A stretch of 64,000 nucleotides of DNA from Mycobacterium paraense (GCF_002101815.1 NZ_LQPM01000024.1:186001-250000), one strand, 5' to 3'. Positions 1 to 8,279 are shown, counted from the stretch's first letter. Translations and numbers: made by a program. The notes: generated by a model from the sequence alone, not told the origin.

Positions 1-563
1 CCGGCGTCCTTGAGCCTGGTGATCAGGTCGATGTCGCCCTGGACGTGCTCGGTCAGCTGGCGGACGACCACCGCGACCGGCGACCCGGCGGGCAGCTCGG
101 TCAGCCGGACCAGGTTGGCCTCATCCGAGCCGGAATCCGGGCCGACGCCGAGGTCCAACAGACCCGGAATCGGGTTGCCGAACGGCGACGTGGTCGGGTT
201 GTTCAGCACCTTGACGAGCCGGCGTTCGACTTCCTCGCTCATCACGTGCTCCCACCGGCAGGCCTCGGCGTGCACTTCCTCCCACGGCACCCCGATGACG
301 TCGACGAGCAATCGTTCGGCCAGCCGGTGCTTGCGCATCACGGCGATGGCCAGCGCCCGGCCCTTGTCGGTGAGCTCCAGGTGACGGTCCCCGGCGACGT
401 GGAGGAGCCCGTCCCGCTCCATGCGGGACACGGTCTGGCTGACGGTCGGACCGCTCTGCTCGAGACGTTCGGCGATCCGGGCGCGCAGCGGCGTCACGCC
501 CTCTTCCTCGAGGTCGTAGATGGTTCGCAGGTACATCTCGGTGGTATCAACCAGCTCGTTCAT
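1..563 (-). CDS. ideR: Iron-dependent repressor IdeR (DtxR family), 3' end cut by window
   Basis: Fe2+-activated DNA-binding repressor of siderophore genes and activator of iron storage. The 187 visible residues begin MNELVDTTEMYLRTI and show the DtxR winged helix-turn-helix (LEQSGPTVSQTVSRMERDGL, about residues 34-53), followed by the metal-binding and dimerisation domain with Cys102 and the His/Glu ligands around RWEHVMSEEVE. The family is about 230 residues, so the C-terminal SH3-like part lies outside the window. The ATG is preceded by GGAGG at 571-575 on the minus strand, and a possible -10 TAGACT lies at 586-591. sigB is upstream on the same strand, as in M. tuberculosis. Confidence 0.96.
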   Translation of the reverse strand, partial: MNELVDTTEMYLRTIYDLEEEGVTPLRARIAERLEQSGPTVSQTVSRMERDGLLHVAGDRHLELTDKGRALAIAVMRKHRLAERLLVDVIGVPWEEVHAEACRWEHVMSEEVERRLVKVLNNPTTSPFGNPIPGLLDLGVGPDSGSDEANLVRLTELPAGSPVAVVVRQLTEHVQGDIDLITRLKDA

Positions 564-636
564 CCAGCACCCTCCATTGACGCCGAGTCTACTTGGCAAG
601 CTGCGCGAATGGGTGTAACGCGTCCCCGGCAAGCAG

Positions 637-665
637 TATGCCCGCCGCGTGACGCGGCGGGCATA
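637..665 (-). terminator. Strong hairpin between sigB and ideR
   Basis: Perfect 13-bp inverted repeat (TATGCCCGCCGCG and its complement) with a 3-base loop, downstream of the sigB stop codon and upstream of ideR. It probably ends sigB transcription. There is no long U tract, which is usual for mycobacterial intrinsic terminators. It could also act in the + direction. Confidence 0.6.
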
Positions 666-683
666 CCGTCTTGTTACTTGGCT

Positions 684-795
684 CTGGCGGCGATCGCAAG
701 CGCGGCGTTAGCCGGGCGCCGCGGGTCGCCGCGATCTATCTGGCGGCGATCGCAAGCGCGGCGTTAGCCGGGCGCCGCGGGTCGCCGCGATCTAT
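684..795. repeat. Two tandem copies of a 56-bp unit
   Basis: Positions 684-739 and 740-795 are identical 56-bp units, starting CTGGCGGCGATCGCAAGCGC. Each unit has GATC-containing, partly self-complementary ends (GGCGATCGC near the start, GCCGCGATC near the end). The array lies between the sigB stop and the sigB/ideR hairpin. It resembles a MIRU/VNTR-type intergenic array; the family name is an inference. Confidence 0.9.
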
Positions 796-805
796 CCGGT
801 TGGTC

Positions 806-1765
806 TCAGCTCGCGTACGACCGCAGCCGGTCGGCGCGCTCGCCGTTGCGCAGCTTGGACATCACGTCGCGCTCGATCTGGCGGACCCGCTCACGGGACA
901 GCCCGAACAGCTTGCCGATCTGGTCCAGCGTGCGCGGCTGGCCGTCGTCCAGGCCGAAGCGCAGCCGGATCACCTGATGCTCGCGCTCGTCGAGAGTGGC
1001 CAGGACGCTGCGGATGTCGGTGTGCAGCAGCTCGGCGATCACCGCGTTCTCCGCGGACATCGCCTCGGCGTCCTCGATGAAGTCGCCCAGCGGGGCCTCT
1101 TCCTCGGAGCCGACGGGCATGTCGAGGCTCACCGGGTCGCGGCTGTGCTCCAACAGGTCGTTGATCTTCTCGATCGGGATGCCGGACTCCGCGGCCAGCT
1201 CCTCGTCGGTGGCCTCACGCCCCAGGTTCTGGTGCATCTCCCGCTTGATCCGCGCCAGCTTGTTGACCTGCTCGACCAGGTGGACGGGCAAGCGAATGGT
1301 GCGGCTCTGGTCGGCCATCCCTCGGGTGATCGCCTGGCGGATCCACCACGTCGCGTAGGTGGAGAACTTGAAACCCTTTGTGTAGTCGAACTTCTCCATC
1401 GCGCGGATCAGGCCCAGGTTGCCCTCCTGGATGAGGTCCAGCAGGGGCATGCCGCGGCCCGTGTAGCGCTTGGCCAGCGAAACCACCAGCCGCAGGTTCG
1501 CTTCCAGCAAGTGGCGGCGCGCGGCCTGGCCGTCGCGTACGACGGCTTCGAGATCGCGTTTGCGGTTCTCCCCGAGGCGCTTACGAGTCTCGAGCAGGTG
1601 CTCGGCATACAGACCGGCTTCGATGCGCTTGGCCAGTTCGACTTCGCCCGCCGCGTTCAGTAGCGCCGTCTTACCAATGCCATTGAGGTATACGCGCACC
1701 AGGTCCGCAGCGGGGCTTTGAGCATCCAGATCGCCGTCGATCCTGCTTGTGCCGGCATTCGCCAT
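806..1765 (-). CDS. sigB: RNA polymerase sigma factor SigB
   Basis: Principal-like group 2 sigma factor for stress and stationary phase. The protein has 319 residues (about 323 in M. tuberculosis) and lacks the long acidic N-terminus of SigA. Region 1.2 starts at VRVYLNGIGKTALL, region 2 carries YATWWIRQAITRGMADQ (about residues 137-153), and the C-terminal helix-turn-helix is TLDQIGKLFGLSRERVRQIE. The ATG has GGGAGG at 1771-1776, five bases upstream. It is followed on the same strand by a hairpin and ideR. Confidence 0.97.
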   Translation of the reverse strand: MANAGTSRIDGDLDAQSPAADLVRVYLNGIGKTALLNAAGEVELAKRIEAGLYAEHLLETRKRLGENRKRDLEAVVRDGQAARRHLLEANLRLVVSLAKRYTGRGMPLLDLIQEGNLGLIRAMEKFDYTKGFKFSTYATWWIRQAITRGMADQSRTIRLPVHLVEQVNKLARIKREMHQNLGREATDEELAAESGIPIEKINDLLEHSRDPVSLDMPVGSEEEAPLGDFIEDAEAMSAENAVIAELLHTDIRSVLATLDEREHQVIRLRFGLDDGQPRTLDQIGKLFGLSRERVRQIERDVMSKLRNGERADRLRSYAS

Positions 1766-1802
1766 AGCGACCTCCCGTTCGGCTTTGTACTGTCATGTCG
1801 TT

Positions 1803-1830
1803 CAACGACAGACCCAGCCTGGGAGTTCCC
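1803..1830 (-). promoter_or_regulatory. ECF-type (SigE/SigH-like) promoter of sigB
   Basis: On the minus strand GGGAAC (1825-1830) and CGTTGA (1803-1808) are separated by 16-17 bases. This matches the GGAAC / CGTT pattern of mycobacterial SigE, SigH and SigL promoters. It lies about 40 bases upstream of the sigB ATG, which fits the known ECF control of sigB. The start point itself is inferred. Confidence 0.7.
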
Positions 1831-1914
1831 ACCCCATCGCGATCTCACACGCCTTGACGTGCAGAGATGTGCCGCTGACCTGAGAATGTCCTGAGAAGTG
1901 CGGCTAGCGGCCGC

Positions 1915-2325
1915 TTATCGGGAACCGTGGTCGTGGTGGTCCCAGGTCGGCGCGTGCGTCCCCGGCTCGGGGGCGCGGCGCGGTTCGAGCGCTCGCTGCT
2001 CGGCCCGTGGGAACAGGGGCGTCCGCCGGCGGGCGTCGTCGAAGCGCCGCGGTTCGTCGGAGCGGCGCGGCGGCCGGTCGTTGGCGATCAGGACCGCCAT
2101 CCAGGGCAGCGGCACCGAGGCCGCCACGATCGCCAGGGAGATCAGACCGTTGTGCCAGGCGCCGTACGCTACGGCGGCCAGGATCAGCGCCGGAATCCGA
2201 AACGCCATCAGGGTCAGGTACTTACGCACCCGCGCGCGGTGCTCCTCCTCGTACGAGGGGGCGGCGGAGGTGATCAGGACCGGGCGGCCCGCGTCGTCGA
2301 AACCCAGCTGTTCGCCGCGCTTCAT
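1915..2325 (-). CDS. DUF3099 membrane protein (Rv2709-like)
   Basis: Small conserved actinobacterial protein of unknown function. From MKRGEQ it has 136 residues, with a conserved N-terminal ITSAAPSYEEEHRARVRKYL segment followed by two hydrophobic helices (about residues 38-80) and a proline/arginine-rich, disordered C-terminal tail. The start is uncertain: a GTG six codons upstream (2343) is also in frame, and GGAGG sits only one base before the ATG chosen here, so the GTG may be the true start. It lies upstream of sigB on the same strand. Confidence 0.85.
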   Translation of the reverse strand: MKRGEQLGFDDAGRPVLITSAAPSYEEEHRARVRKYLTLMAFRIPALILAAVAYGAWHNGLISLAIVAASVPLPWMAVLIANDRPPRRSDEPRRFDDARRRTPLFPRAEQRALEPRRAPEPGTHAPTWDHHDHGSR

Positions 2326-2388
2326 ACCTCCACTGTCCCACACCTGATCGATTCCGGTAACGGCGAGTCAGGAGGCACAATGTGAGGC

Positions 2389-2628
2389 ATGCGCACCCAG
2401 ACGATCGAACGCACCGAGACCGACGAACGCGTCGACGACGGGACCGGTAGTGATACCCCGAAGTACTTCCACTACGTCAAGAAGGACAGGATCGCCGAGA
2501 GCGCGGTGATGGGCAGCCATGTGGTGGCGTTGTGCGGCGAGGTGTTTCCCGTCACTCGGGCGGCCAAGCCGGGCTCGCCCGTCTGCCCGGAGTGCAAGCG
2601 GATCTACGAGCACCTGAAAAAGGACTGA
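2389..2628 (+). CDS. DUF3039 family protein (Rv2708c-like)
   Basis: A 79-residue conserved actinobacterial protein of unknown function. It has a central YFHYVKKDRIAESAVMGS block and a probable metal site built from Cys49 (VALCGEVF) and the C-terminal CPEC pair. It is transcribed away from the DUF3099 gene and its stop abuts the stop of the convergent YihY gene with no gap. Confidence 0.88.
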   Translation: MRTQTIERTETDERVDDGTGSDTPKYFHYVKKDRIAESAVMGSHVVALCGEVFPVTRAAKPGSPVCPECKRIYEHLKKD

Positions 2629-3612
2629 TCAGGCCGGCGGCTCCGCCGTCGCGACGGCGGGTGGTGCGGGGTTGGGCGGTGTGTCCACCGCGGACTTGTG
2701 GCCACGCGCGCGCGCCAGCACCCAGTTGCGCAGCCGGTGGGCATGCGTCTTCGGGGCGGGGAACTCCTCCTGGATGGCCGCGTTGAGTTCGGCGCCGATC
2801 ATGATCGCGAAGCCGCCGAAGAACGCGAACAGCAGGAACGCGATCGGCGTGGACAGCGCGCCGTAGGTGTAGCCGGTGCTGGTGATCCATCTCAGGTAGA
2901 ACCGCAGGCCCAGCGTGGCGATCACGAAGACCGCGGTGGCCAGGACGGCGCCGAAGATCAGGCGATGCGACGGCAGCGGCACGGGCAGCGACACCCGGTA
3001 GAGGATCATCACGCCCAGCATCAGGCCCAGGAGCAGCGCGGGGTAGTAGCCGTAGCGCAGCACGTTGGCCAGGCCGACGGGGATGTGCTCGGAGATCTTG
3101 CGCGGGCCCACCACCACCAGCGGCGCCGTCACCACCACGACGACCAGCCCCACCACGTACAGGAACAGCGCGAAGAGCCGCTGCCGCACGGGATGACGCA
3201 ACGGCGTCTGATCGTGCGCCTCCACCACGGAATCGACGAACGCCGAGATCGCCGACGACCCCGCCCACAGCGAGATCAGAAAACCCAGCGAAACCACCTC
3301 GCCGCGGGCGTGATTGGCGATGTCCCGGATGGTCGGCTCGATGATCTCGTTGACGACGCTGGGCGAGAACACGCTGTGGGCCGTCGAAATCACCTGGTGT
3401 TCGATGCTGGGCAACATGTCCGGCCCGAACAGCGGCGCCACGTAGGCCAGGGTGCCCAGCAGCCCCAGCAGCAGCGGCGGCAGGGACAGCGCCGACCAGA
3501 AGCCGGCCTGCGCCGACTCTGAGAAAATCGAGTCGTCCCAGCTCTTGCCCAGAGTCCTGAGGCTGATTCGCCAGATGTGGTGGCGGGACGGCTTTGCGAC
3601 CTGATCGCTCAT
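2629..3612 (-). CDS. YihY/virulence factor BrkB family membrane protein (Rv2707-like)
   Basis: Integral membrane protein of 327 residues with about six hydrophobic helices, the first near residues 38-62. The family was once misnamed ribonuclease BN and its function is unknown. Family signatures include the HRLIFGAVLATAVFV and LRWITSTGYTYGALSTPIAF segments and a motif near FFGGFAIMIGAELNAAIQEE. The C-terminal tail is proline/alanine-rich and cytoplasmic-looking. Start MSDQVAKPSRH. Confidence 0.92.
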   Translation of the reverse strand: MSDQVAKPSRHHIWRISLRTLGKSWDDSIFSESAQAGFWSALSLPPLLLGLLGTLAYVAPLFGPDMLPSIEHQVISTAHSVFSPSVVNEIIEPTIRDIANHARGEVVSLGFLISLWAGSSAISAFVDSVVEAHDQTPLRHPVRQRLFALFLYVVGLVVVVVTAPLVVVGPRKISEHIPVGLANVLRYGYYPALLLGLMLGVMILYRVSLPVPLPSHRLIFGAVLATAVFVIATLGLRFYLRWITSTGYTYGALSTPIAFLLFAFFGGFAIMIGAELNAAIQEEFPAPKTHAHRLRNWVLARARGHKSAVDTPPNPAPPAVATAEPPA

Positions 3613-3677
3613 ACCCGTCCAGCATTACCGATGACTGCCCGCACCGCCCACATTGCCGACGGGTGAGTTCGGTGAAA

Positions 3678-3863
3678 CTAGCTGGCGCTGGCCTCCAGCA
3701 CCGCGTCCTGCTCGGTCAGTTTCGCCTCATGCTGGTTCGCGTGGTGCTGGCAGAAGAGAAGCTCAAGCCCTGAAGGCAGCTTGGCGCGGACTCGAGCCGC
3801 GGCACCGCAGCGATCGCAGCGGTCCGCTCGTGTCAGCTCGGGACTGGTCAGAGTTGCATTCAT
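3678..3863 (-). CDS. Small zinc-ribbon-like protein (DUF7455 type)
   Basis: A 61-residue actinobacterial protein starting MNATLTSPELTRADRC. CDRCG at about 14-18 and CQHHANQH at about 38-45 give four likely zinc ligands (two Cys, then Cys and His). Function unknown; proteins like this are usually encoded near sigA/sigB. An in-frame ATG seven codons upstream exists, but GGAG just before 3863 supports the shorter form. Confidence 0.82.
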   Translation of the reverse strand: MNATLTSPELTRADRCDRCGAAARVRAKLPSGLELLFCQHHANQHEAKLTEQDAVLEASAS

Positions 3864-3996
3864 GGCTTCTCCGTTCTCGTACATTCACTCTCTCAGACGT
3901 ATGGGGTTTTCGCCTTGTTCCCCGATCGTTATCGGGTGTGTCGTTTCTCACGAGTCGCTGTGGTTTAACCGGCGGGCCCGGCTAGGGTGGCCGACT

Positions 3997-4362
3997 GTGG
4001 CCACCGTTCCCGGCGTTTTGGTGCACCTATGCGGGCGCGAGGAGTGGTCCCGGGCGCGCGATCTCGGCGGAATCGACCCCGGGCCGCCCGGCTCGGAATT
4101 CATCCATCTGTCGACGCCCGAACAGGTTCACCTGCCGGCCAACCGGCTCTTCCGCGGCCGCGACGACCTGGTTCTCCTGCACATCGATCCGGCCCTGTTG
4201 GACTCGCCCGTGCGTTGGGAACCGGGGGTGGCAACGGATCCCGACGCGATGTTGTTCCCGCATCTGTACGGCCGGCTGCCGGTGAGCGCTGTGGTCGGCG
4301 TCATCGCCTATTCGCCCGGGCCCGACGGCACCTTCGGCCCGGTGTCCGGGGCCGCCACGTAG
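3997..4362 (+). CDS. DUF952 family protein (Rv2705c-like)
   Basis: A 121-residue protein starting at GTG (VATVPGVLVHLCGREEW). It contains the DUF952 signature GSEFIHLSTPEQVHLPANRL and the C-terminal FPHLYGRLP. The fold resembles ADP-ribosyl cyclase/transferase-like domains; no activity is established. Its last 55 bp overlap the 3' end of the convergent RidA gene. Confidence 0.85.
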   Translation: MATVPGVLVHLCGREEWSRARDLGGIDPGPPGSEFIHLSTPEQVHLPANRLFRGRDDLVLLHIDPALLDSPVRWEPGVATDPDAMLFPHLYGRLPVSAVVGVIAYSPGPDGTFGPVSGAAT

Positions 4363-4724
4363 GCGTCGGCCTCGATCTCCACCATCAGCTCGGGCGCGAT
4401 CAGCGCGGAAACCTCGACCATGGTCGCCGCCGGACGTATCTCCCCAAAGGCTGCCGCGTGCACCGCCGCCACCTCCCGCCAGCGGGCGATGTCGGTGACG
4501 TAGATCCGGGTGCGCACCACGTCGGAGAGCGCGGCGCCCGCCTGCTGCAGCGCGATCTCGATGCGGCGCAAGGCATCTCGCGCCTGCGCGGCGATGTCAC
4601 CGGCGGCTCCCGCGCCGGTCGTTCCGGCCACCGCCACGTGCGGGCCGACCCGCACCGCGCGCGAATAACCGACGACCGACTCGAAGTCGGACCCGGACGA
4701 GACCACTGTGCGGTTGGCTGGCAT
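4308..4724 (-). CDS. RidA/YjgF family protein (Rv2704-like)
   Basis: A 138-residue RidA-family protein. Classical members hydrolyse reactive enamine/imine intermediates. Visible signatures are VAVAGTTG, the helix QARDALRRIEIALQQAGA, and RTRIYVTDIARWREV with the conserved arginine. The C-terminus ATMVEVSALIAPELMVEIEA is typical. The start MPANRTVV fits family length better than an upstream ATG at 4790. In M. tuberculosis it directly precedes sigA; here a foreign patch separates them. Confidence 0.9.
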   Translation of the reverse strand: MPANRTVVSSGSDFESVVGYSRAVRVGPHVAVAGTTGAGAAGDIAAQARDALRRIEIALQQAGAALSDVVRTRIYVTDIARWREVAAVHAAAFGEIRPAATMVEVSALIAPELMVEIEADAYVAAPDTGPKVPSGPGE

Positions 4725-4813
4725 GCGGTCACAGTACGACGGCGGCGCGGGAGGGCGCACCCGATTTTTCCGACTTGGCTTGGGCACCAACGCGTTCGGT
4801 TAGCATGCTGTCG

Positions 4814-5233
4814 ATGACCAGGTCCGGCATCTCCGAGGACGCGCTGCGCGCGCAGGAGGAGCGGTTCGCGCGGGCGTTCGCCGCCGGCGACGTGACGCTC
4901 GCCCGCGACCTGTATGCGCCCGACGTGGTGTACGTGAGCCCGACGGTGCGCCTGTTCGATTGGCCCGCCCGGATCGACGGCATCGAGCGCACGCTCGAGT
5001 TCATCGCGCTCACCATCCGCGGCTGCGACGACATCGACTACGAGGCGACCGACCTCGCCATCACCCCCGCCGGCGACGCGTCGTTCGTGCGCGTGCGGTT
5101 CGACTGGACCCGGGGTGGGCACCGCCTGCGCTCGACGTACGTGGTGATCTACCGCTACCGCGACGGGCGCATCGCGCGCCAGGAGGTGTACTACGACCCG
5201 AACGGAACCCTGGAGCGTCCGGGACCCGATTGA
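4814..5233 (+). CDS. SnoaL-like / NTF2-fold protein
   Basis: A 139-residue protein from MTRSGISEDALRAQ, with an NTF2-like cone fold pattern: an N-terminal helix (RFARAFAAGDVTLARDLYAPD), VVYVSP, and C-terminal strands STYVVIYRYRDGRIARQEVYYD. Family members are isomerases, hydrolases or non-catalytic binders, so the substrate cannot be named. An ATG three codons upstream (4805) is also possible. Divergent from RidA. Confidence 0.8.
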   Translation: MTRSGISEDALRAQEERFARAFAAGDVTLARDLYAPDVVYVSPTVRLFDWPARIDGIERTLEFIALTIRGCDDIDYEATDLAITPAGDASFVRVRFDWTRGGHRLRSTYVVIYRYRDGRIARQEVYYDPNGTLERPGPD

Positions 5234-5310
5234 GCGAAGAGGGGTTTCCGGAGGTCTCGAACACGATTCGTTGGGCGCGAGCGCGCCGATCGCCATGGTT
5301 CAATGCGCGG

Positions 5311-5685
5311 ATGAACAACCCTCAGCCGTGGTGGCTCACGTGGCCGCCAGCCGAAGTGGCGGGGGCTATCCTGCCGCTGTTCTCGTCTGCCCCGTACGTG
5401 TACGAGTTCACAATGATCGAAGCGATCGTCGGGTGGTGTAGGACGGGCCAGTATCACCAACCCGCGGGTGGCTATACGAGCGGCGACGAATTACGAAAGT
5501 TCGGCAACCCCGATTCTCGTGCCGTCGCTGAGGCGATACAGGTTCTCGAACACGCGGGCCTGCTTATGGATTCGGCCGGGGGAGACCGCGTCGCTGTCGG
5601 ATTGACTCGGCTGGGACAACATGCGCTTCAGACCAACACCGTGCGTCAGCATCTCGGACTGGGGGACCCTCCGCCAAGCGCATGA
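5311..5685 (+). CDS. Hypothetical protein, winged-helix-like
   Basis: A 124-residue protein I do not recognise. The segment DSRAVAEAIQVLEHAGLLM followed by VAVGLTRLGQHAL looks like the recognition helix and wing of a winged-helix domain, but this is weak. Base and codon use are less GC-rich than in neighbouring core genes (for example GAATTACGAAAG, GGCTATACG), suggesting transfer. It lies just outside the left direct repeat of the adjacent element. Confidence 0.6.
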   Translation: MNNPQPWWLTWPPAEVAGAILPLFSSAPYVYEFTMIEAIVGWCRTGQYHQPAGGYTSGDELRKFGNPDSRAVAEAIQVLEHAGLLMDSAGGDRVAVGLTRLGQHALQTNTVRQHLGLGDPPPSA

Positions 5686-5749
5686 CGCCTAGGCCACGAG
5701 CAGTCCCCACGCGGCGTCGCCGACGCTGTCAGCGCACCGACTCGTCGCG

Positions 5750-5769
5750 TCAGTCGAGGTAGTCGCGCA
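5750..5769. repeat. Left 20-bp direct repeat (att-like) of the sigA 3' end
   Basis: TCAGTCGAGGTAGTCGCGCA is identical to 9347-9366, which is the 3' end of sigA including its stop codon. Similarity stops on both sides of the 20 bp. This is the pattern left by site-specific integration into the 3' end of a gene. Confidence 0.85.
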
Positions 5770-5926
5770 CTGTACGTGGTCTCATCGGGTGCTCGACCTG
5801 CATAAACGCTGGTCCCGAACTGCCTAGATGCGTCCAATATCAGTGACTGACTGGACGCGCACGGGTCGGACTGCGCGTCAGGCGGCCCGCAGTCGGCCAA
5901 TCCGGTTCGGTCCCAAGGAATCCCCG

Positions 5927-6361
5927 TCATAGGGGGAGGAGAGACAGCACGTTGCCGATGAAGCCGACGACCAAGCCGAGAAGCAGCAGGCCGACAGCGA
6001 ACCAGCGGCGTCGGTCGCTGATGTCGTTCTGAGCGGTCACGTACTTCACCACTGCCCTGCGCTGGGCCGCCGCTCCCGGACCCGTTTGATCGACCCACCT
6101 TTCGCCAGTCGCTGCGGCTATCTGCGCCGTTACCCTCTGCAGCCCCCGCGCTCCAGGCCTGTCGCGGATGGTCGCGATCTGCCGACTGTGCTCGTCCGCG
6201 GCGGCCTTGGCTTCCGTCAGGTCGTCTTTGAACTGGCGCATATTGCGAATGCTGATGCGGACGTCCTGGACCACGCCCGCCGCTCCGGCCATCTGAAGCA
6301 CGAAGGCGAGCGCGTAGGGGACGAGGGTCGCGGTCTTCATCGTGTGCGCGTCAGCTTTCAT
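5927..6361 (-). CDS. Small membrane protein with coiled coil, coupled to the nuclease gene
   Basis: A 144-residue protein, unrecognised. A hydrophobic N-terminal segment (LVPYALAFVLQMAGAAGVV, about residues 12-30) is followed by a charged helical region likely to form a coiled coil (FKDDLTEAKAAADEHSRQ) and a C-terminal membrane helix (WFAVGLLLLGLVVGFIGNVL). Its ATG at 6361 overlaps the end of the upstream nuclease gene by 11 bp, implying translational coupling. A second ATG at 6340 (MKTATL) is possible. The two-helix, coiled-coil layout resembles accessory membrane proteins of defence operons, but that is speculation. Confidence 0.72.
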   Translation of the reverse strand: MKADAHTMKTATLVPYALAFVLQMAGAAGVVQDVRISIRNMRQFKDDLTEAKAAADEHSRQIATIRDRPGARGLQRVTAQIAAATGERWVDQTGPGAAAQRRAVVKYVTAQNDISDRRRWFAVGLLLLGLVVGFIGNVLSLLPL

Positions 6362-7382
6362 CGTCGGTCGATGGCGGGACGTCGCCGAGCGGCGACGGGG
6401 CAGCGGCCGCTCGCCGCGCCGCCCAGTCGCCCATCTTGCCCTGGACGAACTCCCCATCGGTCGGGCGGCCAGCGTTGAGGACCCGAACACCCATACGCGG
6501 ACCCTCGTCGCCCTCCGTGATAACCCAGTGAAAGGTTTCGTCGCCGGTTTTCGAGGTTCCGGTGGAGAACGGCGTGCCCTCATACTGGCCATGCTTGAGC
6601 GGTACCTCAACCACGTGCGCCTTCAACTTCCCTGTGATCAGCACCTTGGTGATGCGGCGGAGAGTACGCGGTGGGTCAGGGTCGTCGCCCCCCATCAAGT
6701 ACACCGCCTCGCCGTTTACGAGCGGGTCGTCGTCCGATCCGATTGTGAACGCGGTTTCGTCGCCGGTGGCGTCGCGCACGGCCGGTTGATTCATGTCGAG
6801 GTTCCGCATCGTCTGCTGGAGCACGTCGCCGGCTGAGCACACAACCGCCGAGTCGGCTCGATGTAGGTAGGTACCGAGGATCGGGAAGAGGTCGACGCGG
6901 TCGGCTACCTGTCCGTCGGGGTAGGTGATGGGTGGGTCGATCACGGCGGTCATCGTGTCGGGGGTGAAGTCCAATCGCTTCACCCAGACGCTATCCAGGT
7001 TGTTGACAACCTCCCCGACAAAGCCGGGTGTCACGTCATCGGGCGTGATCGCCTTGATCCTGAGGAACTCGGCCAGCTTGAGAGCGGCGGGGGTGAACCC
7101 ACTGGCCGAGACCAAGACGAGCTTGTCAGTAGGCAAGTGGGAATGCTTGCCGTACATCGCTTCTACCCACTCGACCGTCTGCGGCCGCTTCCAGGCCCGG
7201 CATTCGATACCCAAGACCACCTTGTGACCGGACACCTGGCCTTCGGCGCAGATATCGACCTCGCGGCGTTCGCCCGGGACCGCGCTGTCAGGCAGCATGG
7301 CGCTCGGCGTCGCCACGTCCCGGCCCAGAATCTGAGTGAGGGCCGTTACCAGTTCCTGGAACTCGTTGGTCCGCTTAGGCAT
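6351..7382 (-). CDS. Putative PD-(D/E)XK nuclease, Mrr-like restriction endonuclease N-terminal domain
   Basis: A 343-residue protein. Residues 1-110 look like an Mrr-type restriction domain: FQELVTALTQILGRDV, then REVDI (Asp43), then VVLGIECRAWKRP, then LVLVSASGFTPAALKLAEF. Glu60-Cys61-Arg62 occupies the ExK position with Arg in place of the usual Lys; Lys65 is nearby. The remaining ~230 residues are unrecognised and may sense or bind a target. ATG start; about 51 bases after the upstream hypothetical gene on the same strand. Proposed role: cleavage of modified or invading DNA, by inference. Confidence 0.72.
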   Translation of the reverse strand: MPKRTNEFQELVTALTQILGRDVATPSAMLPDSAVPGERREVDICAEGQVSGHKVVLGIECRAWKRPQTVEWVEAMYGKHSHLPTDKLVLVSASGFTPAALKLAEFLRIKAITPDDVTPGFVGEVVNNLDSVWVKRLDFTPDTMTAVIDPPITYPDGQVADRVDLFPILGTYLHRADSAVVCSAGDVLQQTMRNLDMNQPAVRDATGDETAFTIGSDDDPLVNGEAVYLMGGDDPDPPRTLRRITKVLITGKLKAHVVEVPLKHGQYEGTPFSTGTSKTGDETFHWVITEGDEGPRMGVRVLNAGRPTDGEFVQGKMGDWAARRAAAAPSPLGDVPPSTDDES

Positions 7383-7433
7383 AACTGGTCACGGTACATG
7401 CGCCGCCGCAATTACTTCCCGCGACGAAGGCGG

Positions 7434-8279
7434 TCATGGCCGTGACAATGCGACCAGCCTGCGCACCGCCTCTTCGACCGCTGGCAGCCCACGAAACGCA
7501 GCATCCAGCAGCCGGTTGGGATCGCCCTTCTGGGTGACCTTCCACCAGCCCGTAACGGGGTCGGTGCCCGTTATCTCCCTGCCGGGTAGGGCGGCCCAGG
7601 GGCGCGCATGCGCGAAGCCGCTCATCGTCTGCCAGGTGTTGAGGAGCGTGATCGCCGGGTCATAGCTGCCCGTAGCGCCTGCAGGCAGGGCTCTGCCAGC
7701 GAGCGTCACTATTTCGGTATCTGTGGTGCACTGCTTGGCAAAGCTCCGGCGCGTGAGCGGCGTTGTCGGGTTGAGCAGCGAATTGGCCTGCTCGACGATC
7801 CAGTCCTGTCGCCTCCCCATTTCGTCAGCCCACTCCTGGTGGTCCTCGCCGTTGAGGTCCTGGTTCTGAGGGAACGCCCTGACCGTATCGACCCATGCCA
7901 CTTCGGACCTGATGTCCTTGAAGCTGAATTCGAGCGCGCGGATTCGTCGCTCATCGCGCGTGCTTCCGCTCAACATCCATAACGCCGTCGAACCGCCGGT
8001 GATCGCTGTCCGAATCAGCGTGAACTGTGCGTAGGGGAACGGCTCGTTGCGGTTACGCAGCGACCAACTTAAGAACCGGAGATGGTCGAGCGCGCTGAGC
8101 AAGCACTGGACAACGTCTTGATGGAAGGTGCGATAGATCGGGTGCAAGTAGGCGTCGTCCTCTGCGATCTCGGACGTGGCCGCAACCTCTAACCCGAGCA
8201 CAGTCTCCAACGCTGCAGAAACACGGTTTTCCAGCCACTCGTAACCTTGCTGCACCGGCGGTTCGTCGCCGTTCGCCAT
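7434..8279 (-). CDS. Hypothetical protein of the sigA-adjacent element
   Basis: A 281-residue, mainly helical soluble protein, not recognised. Features: FHQDVVQCLLSALDHLRFL (about 52-70), a central FTLIRTAITGGSTALWMLSG, and TMSGFAHARPWAAL near residue 230, a small-residue/His/Arg motif seen in many uncharacterised actinobacterial proteins. It is the first gene of the probable three-gene minus-strand operon with the nuclease and the membrane protein. Start MANGDEPPVQQGY, divergent from the gene at 8391. Confidence 0.68.
   Translation of the reverse strand: MANGDEPPVQQGYEWLENRVSAALETVLGLEVAATSEIAEDDAYLHPIYRTFHQDVVQCLLSALDHLRFLSWSLRNRNEPFPYAQFTLIRTAITGGSTALWMLSGSTRDERRIRALEFSFKDIRSEVAWVDTVRAFPQNQDLNGEDHQEWADEMGRRQDWIVEQANSLLNPTTPLTRRSFAKQCTTDTEIVTLAGRALPAGATGSYDPAITLLNTWQTMSGFAHARPWAALPGREITGTDPVTGWWKVTQKGDPNRLLDAAFRGLPAVEEAVRRLVALSRP

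Noticed and set aside
5750..5769. Reading the 20-bp repeat as a duplicated piece of a second sigA gene
   Set aside because: Similarity ends sharply after 20 bp on both sides and no sigma factor frame precedes it.
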